Shown here in pieces: positions 34,716-43,633 of a stretch of DNA of 64,000 bases. The stretch is from Pseudomonas gingeri (GTDB lineage: Bacteria; Pseudomonadota; Gammaproteobacteria; Pseudomonadales; Pseudomonadaceae), in the NCBI RefSeq assembly GCF_013386165.1, contig NZ_JACAOS010000021.1:464833-528832 (forward strand), in the 5' to 3' direction. A program made the position numbers and the translations under genes. Numbering within the stretch: the stretch's first letter is position 1; every line of letters begins with the position of its first letter. The notes under the pieces were generated by a model. The model was not told the DNA's origin, searched no databases, and saw nothing but the letters and a program-made list of their open reading frames with translations.

Positions 34716-36111
34716 CTTTCTCGCCCCGATCGCTGCTGCTTTTCTGTTGGTGGGTTGCAACACTGCGCCGCAATACAAAGTGCCCAATACCCCTGCACCG
34801 CTAGCGGAGTACAAGGAGACCGGTCCTTGGACTCCTGCACGACCTGCCGATACAGCTTCAAGGGGCGCGTGGTGGGACATCGTCAATGATTCCGAACTTG
34901 ATGCTCTCGTGCACAGGCTCGAACAGAATCCACCCAGATTGGCTGTGGCGATTGCCCGAATGGATCAGTCGATGGCGGTCGCAAGGCGCACGCGCTCGGC
35001 GTTATTCCCTCAAATTGATGTGACTGGGGGGGCAACAAGAGAGCGGGTAATGGATCTTACCGGGGAACCGGTGCGCCGCAATGCCTACAACCTGGGCGGT
35101 GCAGTTTCGTATGAACTCGATCTCTGGGGGCGGGTTAGGAACTCTGTGATCTCCGGCGACGCCGAGGCGCAGGCTTCTGTTTATGATCTGGAGAGCGTCA
35201 AGCTCAGCCTGCAAGCCGAGGTCGCCGAAAATTACCTGCGTCTGCGCGGCGCTGACAGTCGGATCGTGCTTTTACGACAAACGATTACCGCCTACCAATC
35301 CGCTCTGGATCTGACCCACCGGCTTTTTGTCGGGGGCGCCACTACAGAGGCAGACGTGTCCCGTGCAAGCACCCAGCTTGGCACTGCGCAATCCGAGTTA
35401 GAGCAACAACTCGCAGAGAGGGCCTTATACGAGCATGCAATAGCTGCCTTGTTGGGTGAGCAGCCTTCTGCGTTCGCGATAACCCCGACAAAAGAGCTAC
35501 CTAGTCCGAGTCCCACCCCAGTCAGCGCGCCTTCCGAACTACTTCAGCGACGCCCTGACATAGCTGCCGCTGAGCGCAGGGTTGCTGCTGCCAACGCACG
35601 AATCGGTGTTGCACGGGCTGCTTACTTTCCGTCCATTACTCTGGGGCTCTCGGGCGGGTTCGCATCGACCACCAATAATCTCATTTCTGCCGGCAGCAAG
35701 GTCTGGGCGTTAGGGCCCGCAGCTGCGCTGCTGCCAGTCTTTGACGGCGGTAGCCGAAAAGCTGAAGTGAAACGCTCACAAGGCGAGTTTGAACAAGCGA
35801 GCGCTGAGTATCGACAGACAGTGCTCGACGCGTTTCGGAACGTTGAGGACCAACTGACCCTCACAAACCGGCTAGCGAACGCGAGTGACAAACAACGTGG
35901 CGCGGCACAGGCAGCAGCCCGTGCGGACGAGATCATCGAACGCCAATACCGTGGTGGTGCGGTGGACTATCTGCAGGTAGTCACTGCGCAGATTGCGCAT
36001 TTGCAAAGTCAGGAAGCACTCATCGATATCGAGACTCGCAGACTCATCGCAAGCATTGATCTCGTACGTGAACTGGGTGGGGATTGGAAGCCACCTGCAA
36101 ATGATTCATGA
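34708..36111 (+). CDS. Outer-membrane efflux lipoprotein (TolC/OprM family)
   Basis: 467 residues with a lipoprotein signal peptide and lipobox L-V-G-C (Cys about residue 17). Two OEP repeats of long helices and barrel strands follow (E-L-D-L-W-G-R-V-R-N and R-R-P-D-I-A-A-A-E-R are family hallmarks). It overlaps the adaptor gene by 8 bases. Together the three genes make a complete tripartite pump. Confidence 0.95.
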   Translation: MRDFLAPIAAAFLLVGCNTAPQYKVPNTPAPLAEYKETGPWTPARPADTASRGAWWDIVNDSELDALVHRLEQNPPRLAVAIARMDQSMAVARRTRSALFPQIDVTGGATRERVMDLTGEPVRRNAYNLGGAVSYELDLWGRVRNSVISGDAEAQASVYDLESVKLSLQAEVAENYLRLRGADSRIVLLRQTITAYQSALDLTHRLFVGGATTEADVSRASTQLGTAQSELEQQLAERALYEHAIAALLGEQPSAFAITPTKELPSPSPTPVSAPSELLQRRPDIAAAERRVAAANARIGVARAAYFPSITLGLSGGFASTTNNLISAGSKVWALGPAAALLPVFDGGSRKAEVKRSQGEFEQASAEYRQTVLDAFRNVEDQLTLTNRLANASDKQRGAAQAAARADEIIERQYRGGAVDYLQVVTAQIAHLQSQEALIDIETRRLIASIDLVRELGGDWKPPANDS

Positions 36112-36201
36112 GATTCGGTTTGGCGCAGTCAAGTGAGGACTCTTGCGTTGCTACCACGCACGCCAGCCTGCGACGAAATCAACCTAATGCGAGGAATACC
36201 C

Positions 36202-37092
36202 ATGATTGGATTAACCAGGCGCAAGGTCCTTTTGACTGGAGCAGCAATAGGGCTGCTGGGGAGAAGTGTTTTGGCGAGTGAAATCAAACATGAAGTGAAG
36301 CTTCCCGACGGCCTTGGCGTGCCCTCGCTCGGTCAGGGTACGTTCCAGCTTGCGGAGGGTCGACGTCCCCCTTCCCAGGAAGAGGACGCGCTGCGGACCG
36401 GTATTGCGTTGGGGCTGACGCTGATCGATACAGCAGAAATGTATGGAGATGGCAGCGCGGAGGAAATGGTCGGTCGGGTGATTACCGGCCAGCGCAATAA
36501 GGTCTTCCTGGTGTCCAAGGTGCTCCCGAATCACCACACCGCGGAGCAGATTCGTACCTCTTGCGCGGAGAGTTTGAAGCGGTTGCAGACTGGCTATATC
36601 GACCTCTATCTGCTGCATTGGCGAACCTTCCAGACCGATCTTAAGACGGTCGTGGAGACTTTTGAGGATCTTCGAGCCGCTGGGAAGATCCGCCGCTGGG
36701 GCGTGTCGAGCTTCTCGGTCAAGGACATGGAGGAACTCTACAGCATCCCTGGTGGCCGCAACTGCGCCACCAACCAAGTGCGCTACAACCTTCAGGATCG
36801 CGCGGTTGAGTCAGACCTGATTCCCTGGTCCCAAAAGCATCAGATGCCGATCATGGCGTTCTCACCACTCGGTAAGGGCGGACTGCTCGGCAATCCGGTC
36901 CTCAAACAAATTGCTGAACGACATCAATGCAGCACTGCGGCGATTGCGTTGGCGTGGACACTACGCGATGGCGGTGTCATTTCAATTCCCGGTACGGGTT
37001 CGGCTGAGCACGTCCGTGAAAACGCCCGCGCTCTGGATATGCGCCTGACCCAATCAGATTTGGATGACCTCGACAGCGCGTTTCCTACGTAG
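36202..37092 (+). CDS. Aldo/keto reductase with twin-arginine-type signal
   Basis: 296 residues. The N-terminus is M-I-G-L-T-R-R-K-V-L-L-T-G followed by a hydrophobic stretch and A-S-E, a twin-arginine-like export signal. The enzyme body has the AKR tetrad: Asp in L-I-D-T-A, Tyr in E-M-Y-G-D-G, Lys in L-V-S-K-V and His in L-L-H-W-R. GAGGA precedes ATG 36202; an upstream in-frame start (36133) lacks this. Export of an NADPH-dependent enzyme is unexpected, since the periplasm lacks free NADPH; Tat transport of a prefolded, cofactor-loaded protein would be consistent. The function may be reduction of periplasmic aldehydes. Confidence 0.88.
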   Translation: MIGLTRRKVLLTGAAIGLLGRSVLASEIKHEVKLPDGLGVPSLGQGTFQLAEGRRPPSQEEDALRTGIALGLTLIDTAEMYGDGSAEEMVGRVITGQRNKVFLVSKVLPNHHTAEQIRTSCAESLKRLQTGYIDLYLLHWRTFQTDLKTVVETFEDLRAAGKIRRWGVSSFSVKDMEELYSIPGGRNCATNQVRYNLQDRAVESDLIPWSQKHQMPIMAFSPLGKGGLLGNPVLKQIAERHQCSTAAIALAWTLRDGGVISIPGTGSAEHVRENARALDMRLTQSDLDDLDSAFPT

Positions 37093-37172
37093 CGTGCATG
37101 TTCCGAAGACCGAATCACGCTGCTGCATCGAGCGATTTGGCGACTCAAAAGGAAGAACAGACGGAAGGCCCA

Positions 37173-38504
37173 ATGAACTATCAACCTGCGCTTTCGAGCG
37201 ACGAGCGTTCGCTTATGTACAAGGTGATCGGAAGATTCATCGATATTCGCCCGCAAGAGATGAAGGCGCTGGGATGGTCCTGGCTATACATATTTTCGCT
37301 CTTCCTTGCTTATTACGTGTTGCGGCCGATACGGGACGAGCTGGGCGTGGCAGGTGGCGTGCGCAATCTGCCTTGGCTGTTTACTGGAACGCTGGTGGCA
37401 ATGCTGGTGCTGCACCCGTTGTATTCCTACATCGTGCGCAGTTGGCCGCGCGAGCGTTTCATTGCCATCGCATACCGTTTTTTCATGCTCAATCTCATAG
37501 GTTTTGCCGTGTTGCTTGCCAATGCAACACCCGAGCAGCATGTCTGGATTGGGCGGGCATTTTTCATCTGGGTATCGGTGTTCAATCTGTTCGTCGTTTC
37601 GGTGTTTTGGTCGCTGGTAGTCGATGTGTTCAGTTCTGAACAAGGCAAACGGCTGTTTGGCTTTCTGGCCGCCGGGGCAACAGTCGGTGGGATTGCAGGC
37701 TCTGCATTGACCGCCGGGCTCGTTGAAAGCGCCGGTCAGACCTGGCTGCTCGTCGCGTCTGTGTTACTTCTGGAAGTCTCTGTTTTCTCATCCAAACGCC
37801 TGTCGAGTATCAGCGACTCTTTCCAGACGTCCCTTGGAAAGTCAGACCCTCACCAGCCTGTTGGAGGAGGGGTATTTTCTGGTATCTCTCATATCGTGAA
37901 ATCCCCCTATCTGCTGGGGATCGCGGCTTTCATAGTGCTGTACTCGATCACCTCGACGATCCTGTATTTCCAACAGGCGAGCATCGTTGAAGCGAACATC
38001 GCTGACAGAGCTGCACGCACAGCGTTCTTCGCCAGCATCGACTTTTGGGTAAACGCCATCACCCTGATTTTTCAACTGTTCGTGGCGAGCCAAGCGCTGA
38101 GACTGCTCGGTGTGACGGTAACCCTTTGCTTGTTGCCACTGGCAAGCGTGGTTGGATTTTCCGCCTTGGCGATGGCTCCGACGGTAGGTGTTTTTGTGGC
38201 GGTGCAAGTGGCGCGAAGGGTCTGCAATTTTGCCCTCACTCGACCTGCGCGGGAGATTCTATTTACCTCGGTCAGCAGAGAAGATCGGTACAAAACCAAA
38301 AACCTGATTGATACCGCCATCTACCGCGCGGGAGATCAGATAGCGAGTTGGTCCTATGCCGGTTTACTCGCCGTGGGCCTGACGGCTACGGGCATTTCTA
38401 TGGTTGCGGTCCCGCTATCGATTCTCTGGTTACTGATGAGCGTTTGGTTGGGCCGACGCCAGGGCAATCTGGAGCTGGCTGCTCAGCGTCCTAACCCTCA
38501 ATAG
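37173..38504 (+). CDS. MFS-like transporter, ATP/ADP-translocase-related
   Basis: 443 residues, twelve predicted membrane segments. The opening R-P-Q-E-M-K-A-L-G-W-S-W-L-Y-I-F and Y-Y-V-L-R-P-I-R-D-E-L-G resemble the bacterial members of the NTP/NDP exchange (TlcA-like) superfamily rather than drug pumps. GGAAGG precedes ATG 37173. Positioned between exported reductases, it may supply a nucleotide or a cofactor precursor, but that is inference; the family is widespread and mostly uncharacterised outside intracellular bacteria. Confidence 0.8.
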   Translation: MNYQPALSSDERSLMYKVIGRFIDIRPQEMKALGWSWLYIFSLFLAYYVLRPIRDELGVAGGVRNLPWLFTGTLVAMLVLHPLYSYIVRSWPRERFIAIAYRFFMLNLIGFAVLLANATPEQHVWIGRAFFIWVSVFNLFVVSVFWSLVVDVFSSEQGKRLFGFLAAGATVGGIAGSALTAGLVESAGQTWLLVASVLLLEVSVFSSKRLSSISDSFQTSLGKSDPHQPVGGGVFSGISHIVKSPYLLGIAAFIVLYSITSTILYFQQASIVEANIADRAARTAFFASIDFWVNAITLIFQLFVASQALRLLGVTVTLCLLPLASVVGFSALAMAPTVGVFVAVQVARRVCNFALTRPAREILFTSVSREDRYKTKNLIDTAIYRAGDQIASWSYAGLLAVGLTATGISMVAVPLSILWLLMSVWLGRRQGNLELAAQRPNPQ

Positions 38505-38524
38505 AGCCGATGGAGAGAAAAAAC

Positions 38525-39445
38525 ATGGCGTATTTAAATCCGATGTTGGGACGTCGCCGAGTACTTGCTCACGCGACCACGCTCTGCATCGCAGGGCTAG
38601 CAACCTCAGTGATACCTCAGACATTGCTGGCCGCAGCAGTTGGCGATGACACCAGCACTGCAACAAAGAAACGGATCTTCATAACGGGGTCGACGACCGG
38701 CCTGGGGCAAATGGCTGCTCGTTTATTGGTAGAGCAAGGCCACCGCGTCGTGCTTCATGGTAGATCGCCAGCCAGTGCTCAGAAAGCATTGCAGGAGATA
38801 CCCGGAGCTGAAGCAGCGTTGCATGGGGACTTCGAGAGTCTGGAGCAGATCAAGGACCTTGCTCGACAGGCCAATGCAATCGGCCCCTTTGACAGCATCC
38901 TCCACAACGCAGGTCTGGGCGATGATGAAACCAGCCGCGTACTGACTAACGACGGCTTGCCACGCCTGTTCAGCATCAATGTGCTTGCACCATACGTGCT
39001 GACAGCGCTGATTCAAAAACCACAAAGGCTGATCTACATGACTTCAGGCATGCAGCAGTCGGCGGATGGAAAGACCGCTTTGGATGATCCGCTTTGGGCG
39101 AAGCGTTCCTGGAGCGGTTCCGGTGCGTATAGCGAGACCAAGCTGCTGTTGTCGATGCTGGCATTTACGGTTGCCAGAAGCTGGTCGACCGTAAGGTCGA
39201 ACACGGTTGAGCCCGGCTGGGTGCCCACGCGTATGGGGGGACCGAGTGCATCCGATGACCTTAATCAAGGGCACCTCACACAGGCTTGGTTAGCCGTTAG
39301 CGACCAGTCAGCCGCGCTCGTCAGCGGGCGAAATTTCTACCACATGAACCGAAAGAGATCGAATCCAGATGCGGGCGATGAGTCGATGCAGAACCGCCTG
39401 ATTGCATTGTGCACGCAGCTAAGTGGCACGCCATTTCCTGGCTGA
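38525..39445 (+). CDS. SDR-family oxidoreductase with twin-arginine-type signal
   Basis: About 306 residues. The N-terminus L-G-R-R-R-V-L-A-H-A-T-T-L-C-I-A-G is a twin-arginine-like signal ending near L-L-A-A-A. The body has a cofactor loop T-G-S-T-T-G-L-G, N-A-G-L-G, a Ser in T-S-G-M-Q and G-A-Y-S-E-T-K as Y-x-x-x-K. ATG 38525 with GGAGAG upstream is preferred over 38510. It is the second exported dinucleotide-dependent enzyme in this operon. Confidence 0.87.
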   Translation: MAYLNPMLGRRRVLAHATTLCIAGLATSVIPQTLLAAAVGDDTSTATKKRIFITGSTTGLGQMAARLLVEQGHRVVLHGRSPASAQKALQEIPGAEAALHGDFESLEQIKDLARQANAIGPFDSILHNAGLGDDETSRVLTNDGLPRLFSINVLAPYVLTALIQKPQRLIYMTSGMQQSADGKTALDDPLWAKRSWSGSGAYSETKLLLSMLAFTVARSWSTVRSNTVEPGWVPTRMGGPSASDDLNQGHLTQAWLAVSDQSAALVSGRNFYHMNRKRSNPDAGDESMQNRLIALCTQLSGTPFPG

Positions 39446-39477
39446 CTAGACGCAAGCCTTTATGGGAGGAATACAGC

Positions 39478-40212
39478 ATGAATTACCTGATACGTCGACT
39501 GTTCGCCTGCATCTTGGCGTGCGCGCTGTTTGCGGCTGCCACAGTAGCCAATGCTCAAGCCAGCGCACCCAATGACACCAAGCCAACGATCGGCATCATT
39601 GGCTCTGGAACTGTTGGCGGAACGCTGGGCAAGTTGTTCGTTGCCGCTGGATACCCTGTGGTTTTCTCGTCACGGCACCCTGATGAGCTGAAGGGCATGG
39701 CAGCAGGGCTTGGCTCGCTGGCCAGCGTCGGAACGCCCGAGCGAGCAGCCCGTGAGGGCGACATCGTGCTGATGGCCGTTCCGTATCGGGCCCTCCCCGA
39801 GATTGGGCAGCAACTCGCACAGACTCTGAACGGCAAGATCGTCATTGACGCGACCAACGCTTACGACTGGCGTGATGGTGATCTTGTTCGGCAAGTAGAG
39901 GAGCAAGGTATCGGCAAGGTATCAGCCGCACTTTTGCCTGGTGCAAAGATCGTACGCGCGTTTAACAACATGGGTACTTCCACAATCGCTGAGCAAGCGC
40001 ACCGCAAGGAGCCATTGCTGGCGATACCGATTGCTGGTGACGACAAGGACGCGATCGTCGTGGTCTCTCGATTGATCACCGACATCGGCCTGGAGCCGGT
40101 AGTTGTAGGTGATCTCAACGCGGCACGACGCTTCCAGCCGGGGTCTCCCGGTTGGCAGGCTATTGGGTCGGCAGCTGAGCTACGGCAGCGTCTGGACCTG
40201 CCGCTTAAATAA
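39478..40212 (+). CDS. Secreted NADP-binding reductase (F420-dependent NADP oxidoreductase-like)
   Basis: 244 residues with a Sec-type signal peptide (L-I-R-R-L-F-A-C-I-L-A-C-A-L-F-A-A-A, cleavage likely after A-N-A). The mature part begins with a Rossmann motif I-I-G-S-G-T-V-G-G-T-L-G and S-R-H-P-D for NADP ribose-phosphate binding, the pattern of the F420-dependent NADP oxidoreductase/NADPH-dependent reductase family. GGGAGGAA precedes ATG 39478. Like its two upstream neighbours it seems meant for export although it binds a dinucleotide. Confidence 0.85.
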   Translation: MNYLIRRLFACILACALFAAATVANAQASAPNDTKPTIGIIGSGTVGGTLGKLFVAAGYPVVFSSRHPDELKGMAAGLGSLASVGTPERAAREGDIVLMAVPYRALPEIGQQLAQTLNGKIVIDATNAYDWRDGDLVRQVEEQGIGKVSAALLPGAKIVRAFNNMGTSTIAEQAHRKEPLLAIPIAGDDKDAIVVVSRLITDIGLEPVVVGDLNAARRFQPGSPGWQAIGSAAELRQRLDLPLK

Positions 40213-40258
40213 ATCGACTCCGAGAGTGGGTCCGTTATTTTCTAATCTGGAAGTGTAA

Positions 40259-41668
40259 ATGAAGTCCGAAGCTGTATTTGATGGCCGCAAATGGGCCGTG
40301 CTATCGATCATTCTGCTCAGCTATTTGATGACGATTCTTGACGTCTCGATTGTCATTACATCGCTGCCGAAAATTCAGGACGAACTGCATTTCACGGCAG
40401 ATGGCCTGTCATGGGTCCAAAGCGCTTATACCCTCGCACTGGGTGGCTTGCTTCTGCTTGGCGCCAGGGCCGGTGATCTGTTTGGTCGCAAGAAAATGTT
40501 CACACTGGGGCTGCTGATTTTCGTCGTTGCCTCTGCGGCGATTGGCTTCGCAGAGTCTGCATCGTGGTTGATTTGTGCCAGGGCAGTGCAAGGTCTAGGT
40601 GCCGCGATCCTTTCTCCGGCAACACTCTCGTTGCTGTACACCAACTTCCCGGAAGGGCCTGAGCGAACCCGTGCTGTTTCCTACTATGGTGCGATCTCGG
40701 GAGTGGGGGCCAGTTTGGGTTTGGTGGTCGGTGGGTTGATCGCCGACAGCCTGTCATGGCGGGTAGGGTTTTTCATCAACGTGCCGATTGGCATTCTGCT
40801 GTATTTCACCAGCCGGAAGTTTTTGGAGGAAACACCAGTACGCAGTGGGAAACTCGACCTGATGGGGGCAATCCTCTCCACGCTGGGCATGTTCATCCTG
40901 GTTTATGGAATTGTGCGCTCGGCCACTGCTGGCTGGAGCGACATCGGGACGATCAGCGCGCTGTCATTAGGCGCAGCACTTCTGCTTCTGTTCGTTCTGG
41001 TTGAAAAGAACGCCGTGCAACCGATCATGCCGTTGCGCTTGTTCGCAGATCGCGGAAGGGTGGGTGCCTACGCTGGCCGAATGTTGTTCATTGGCTCAAT
41101 GATGGGCTTCTGGTTTTTCCTGACGTTGTATCTACAAGGCGTAATGGGCTTCAGTGCCCTTCAGGCCGGTTTGGCATTCCTACCCGCGACCATCAGTAAC
41201 TTCTCCGTCGCGCTATTCCTACCTCGGCTGCTGCGCAAGTTCGGAGTGACTCGGCTGCCCTCCATTGGGTTGGCGATCTCACTGACTGGGATGTTCTGGT
41301 TGGGCCATGTCTCAGCCACCAGCAACTATTTCGCCGCCGTCATGCTGCCGATGATTTTGGTCGGTATCGGCCAGGCCTGCACACTCAGCCCTCTGATCAC
41401 TGCGGGCGTGGTTGGTGTACATCCTAATGACGCTGGCGCGGCATCGGGGCTGGTTAGCGTCGCTCAACAATTAGGTGGGTCGCTGGGGCTTGGGATACTG
41501 ATCGTGGTCTTCCATGTCACGGCCGGCGGGGAGACAGAAGATCCGACGTTGCTCGCGCATGGGGTGGCTGCGGTAATGGAGAGTAGCTCCGTGATGGTAG
41601 GCCTTGCCCTGATCGTTGTGTTTTTCCTCATATCGTTGCGCAAGAAACACACCACAGCCATCACTTGA
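40259..41668 (+). CDS. EmrB/QacA-type MFS efflux transporter
   Basis: 469 residues with fourteen probable membrane helices. It contains L-D-V-S-I-V-I-T-S-L-P (motif D1), G-A-R-A-G-D-L-F-G-R-K-K (motif A) and G-A-I-S-G-V-G-A-S-L-G (motif C of antiporters). Such pumps export drugs or aromatic toxins using the proton gradient. It lies 46 bases after the secreted reductase gene and could be the last gene of the efflux/reductase operon. Confidence 0.92.
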   Translation: MKSEAVFDGRKWAVLSIILLSYLMTILDVSIVITSLPKIQDELHFTADGLSWVQSAYTLALGGLLLLGARAGDLFGRKKMFTLGLLIFVVASAAIGFAESASWLICARAVQGLGAAILSPATLSLLYTNFPEGPERTRAVSYYGAISGVGASLGLVVGGLIADSLSWRVGFFINVPIGILLYFTSRKFLEETPVRSGKLDLMGAILSTLGMFILVYGIVRSATAGWSDIGTISALSLGAALLLLFVLVEKNAVQPIMPLRLFADRGRVGAYAGRMLFIGSMMGFWFFLTLYLQGVMGFSALQAGLAFLPATISNFSVALFLPRLLRKFGVTRLPSIGLAISLTGMFWLGHVSATSNYFAAVMLPMILVGIGQACTLSPLITAGVVGVHPNDAGAASGLVSVAQQLGGSLGLGILIVVFHVTAGGETEDPTLLAHGVAAVMESSSVMVGLALIVVFFLISLRKKHTTAIT

Positions 41669-41817
41669 TTTGGAAAAAAAGAAACCTGTGCCTCCATAAA
41701 ATTAACTAGTGGATCACCAGTGAGGTGCAGGGTGACTTAAAGACTGGGGCTCCGTTGGACGAACAAAATGTACAGCCAAGAAAATACTAAACACCAAAAC
41801 TAATTAGAGAGGTGACT

Positions 41818-42549
41818 ATGGAACAATATCTACAAGGTAAAACGGCGTTGATCACAGGGTCGTCCCGAGGCATCGGCCGCGCGATAGCTTTGGAGCTTGC
41901 GCAGCGAGGAGCAGCTGTTTGCATTGCCTTCCGTAGCAATAAAGATGAAGCAGATAAGGTGGTTAAATCTGTAGAGTCGTTGGGCGGAAAAGCCATTGCA
42001 GTCAAAGCTGATGTTTCCATTATGGATGATATCTATCGTTTATATGATGAGGTGGAATCGAAGCTTGGAAAACTCGATATCGTTGTTTCAAATGCCGGGA
42101 TAGCAATCAACAAGCCTCTTGTTGAATATACGATTGAAGACTATACGTCTACCTTTGACACTAACACGCGTGGAGCTTTTTTTGTCATGCAACAAGCTGC
42201 ACTCAGAATTAACGATGGCGGTCGCATCATCGCTATTTCTTCAGGAGGGACAAAACTACTACTGTCGGGTACTTCACTTTATCTTGGCAGTAAAGGCGCT
42301 GTTGAACAGTTTGTTCGGGGCCTCTCCAAAGAACTTGGGGCTCGTAATATCACCGTCAATGCGGTGTCACCAGGATTTACAAATACCGAACTTTTGACTG
42401 AGGACCTGCGAACTATAGCGGCTGAAATGTCTCCATTCAATCGAGTAGGCGAGCCGCAAGAGGTGGCAGCAGTTGTATGCTTTGTTGCTAGCTCTCAAGC
42501 GAGTTGGGTGAATGGTCAAAACATTGGTGTGGGGGGCGGAGTTATGTAA
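41818..42549 (+). CDS. Short-chain dehydrogenase/reductase, orphan
   Basis: 243 residues. T-G-S-S-R-G-I-G-R cofactor loop, S-N-A-G-I-A, Ser in I-S-S-G-G and Y-L-G-S-K as catalytic motif; it resembles FabG-like oxidoreductases. GAGAGG precedes ATG 41818. Its codon use is visibly more AT-rich than its neighbours and it lies between a transporter and an IS relic, suggesting recent acquisition from another lineage. Confidence 0.88.
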   Translation: MEQYLQGKTALITGSSRGIGRAIALELAQRGAAVCIAFRSNKDEADKVVKSVESLGGKAIAVKADVSIMDDIYRLYDEVESKLGKLDIVVSNAGIAINKPLVEYTIEDYTSTFDTNTRGAFFVMQQAALRINDGGRIIAISSGGTKLLLSGTSLYLGSKGAVEQFVRGLSKELGARNITVNAVSPGFTNTELLTEDLRTIAAEMSPFNRVGEPQEVAAVVCFVASSQASWVNGQNIGVGGGVM

Positions 42550-42608
42550 AGACCCAAAGCTTTGCCCCTATCCCTGGTAGGTCAGTTTTGCATCGGTACA
42601 GGCAGCTA

Positions 42609-43221
42609 GCGATCCAGCCGATGGCTTCGCGATCACAGCAATCCCGGGCAAAGGTCACGCTCAACTTCGCACCGTTGTCGCAGCAGAACTCGAAGCCGTC
42701 CGAGCACCAGCGGATATTGCTGGTCGTGACGGCAATTCGGCCTTCATGTCGGGGCTGGACGCCAGCACTGCTTAATACGTCGTTCTAGCAGCGAATTGTG
42801 ATCGCGCATGACGCGGTAGACCCGCTTCATATTGATAGAGGCCAGTGACTGGACTTCACGCTCGCGGCGCAGCAACCCGCTTGATTCGAACCGCTAATTG
42901 CGAGCGCGACGCACCGAGACATTCGCTGACCAGTTTTGCTGGTCGTCCCCCGACAACAAGGATGAGTGCGCAATCCATTTTCGCGATCGGGCGATATCCA
43001 CGGCCTCTTTGTGGATTTCCGCTTCCATTGTCTTCTTGCCCAGCATCCGCTTCAATTCGTGGATTTTCTTCAGCGCTTCGTTTAGCTCCCACACTGTTAC
43101 AACGGCCTCGCCGGCACTGACCGCCGAAAGGCTTCCATCCTGATACAGCTTGCGCCACAGGAAGAGCTGGTTGGCATTGATGCCGTTTTGCCGGGCCACC
43201 GTGGACACGTTTTGTCCGGTT
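42609..43221 (-). mobile_element. Relic of IS3-family element, related to the copy at 15 kb
   Basis: The stretch aligns base for base over long runs with the IS at 14.9-16.2 kb. OrfA here reads G-Q-N-V-S-T-V-A-R-Q-N-G then N-Q-L-F-L-W-R-K-L-Y-Q-D-G-S-L-S, in frame where the other copy has lost a base, ending near 42894. OrfB is present only in pieces, with an internal deletion near 42877 and frameshifts. Neither terminal repeat is present, so the element is a remnant. Confidence 0.8.
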
Positions 43222-43373
43222 CATTGAATGCTGTGGTGCTCCGCCAGCCAGTAACGGTGGTAGCCCAGGGGGTCGCAGGCCGTGGCAAGTTCAACTGAAG
43301 CGTGCGCAGCGTGAAGCGGCGAGCGGTCGCCATGAACAGGCGTTTGATCAATCACGGTCAATCTGAGCGGCAC
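43221..43373 (-). pseudogene. N-terminal stub of a luciferase-like (LLM) flavin oxidoreductase
   Basis: A minus-strand frame from a GTG at 43373 encodes V-P-L-R-L-T-V-I-D-Q-T-P-V-H-G-D-R-S-P and P-L-G-Y-H-R-Y-W-L-A-E-H-H-S, the recognisable start of luciferase-like monooxygenases. It ends at a stop where IS sequence begins, so about 85 percent of a roughly 340-residue enzyme is gone. Confidence 0.75.
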
Positions 43374-43414
43374 GGTCTTTTCTCTTGTTAGCGGGCGGCG
43401 CGGGTGGATTATTG

Positions 43415-43434
43415 TTTATATGCTAACGATATTT
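43415..43434. promoter_or_regulatory. HpaR-type box upstream of the hydroxylase gene
   Basis: TTTATATGCTAACGATATTT, a near-copy of the TAATATGTTAACGTTAT motif found before three other hpa transcription units. It lies 200 bases before the C2 start, in the presumed promoter. Confidence 0.55.
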
Positions 43435-43633
43435 GGCCGGGCCGGTGTTTCCTGGCAAACGCACCTATGGAAAGTGCAATCTTCCATCTGGAAGATGCAT
43501 TTTCCACAACGTGGTGGCGCCACATACTGACCTGGTACCGAGCTGTCCACTGAGTGGATTCAGATCACACCTGCGCTCTGCCAGAGAGCGTGCGGGCAGC
43601 CAATGACGACATCCAATAATAAAGAGTATGTCC

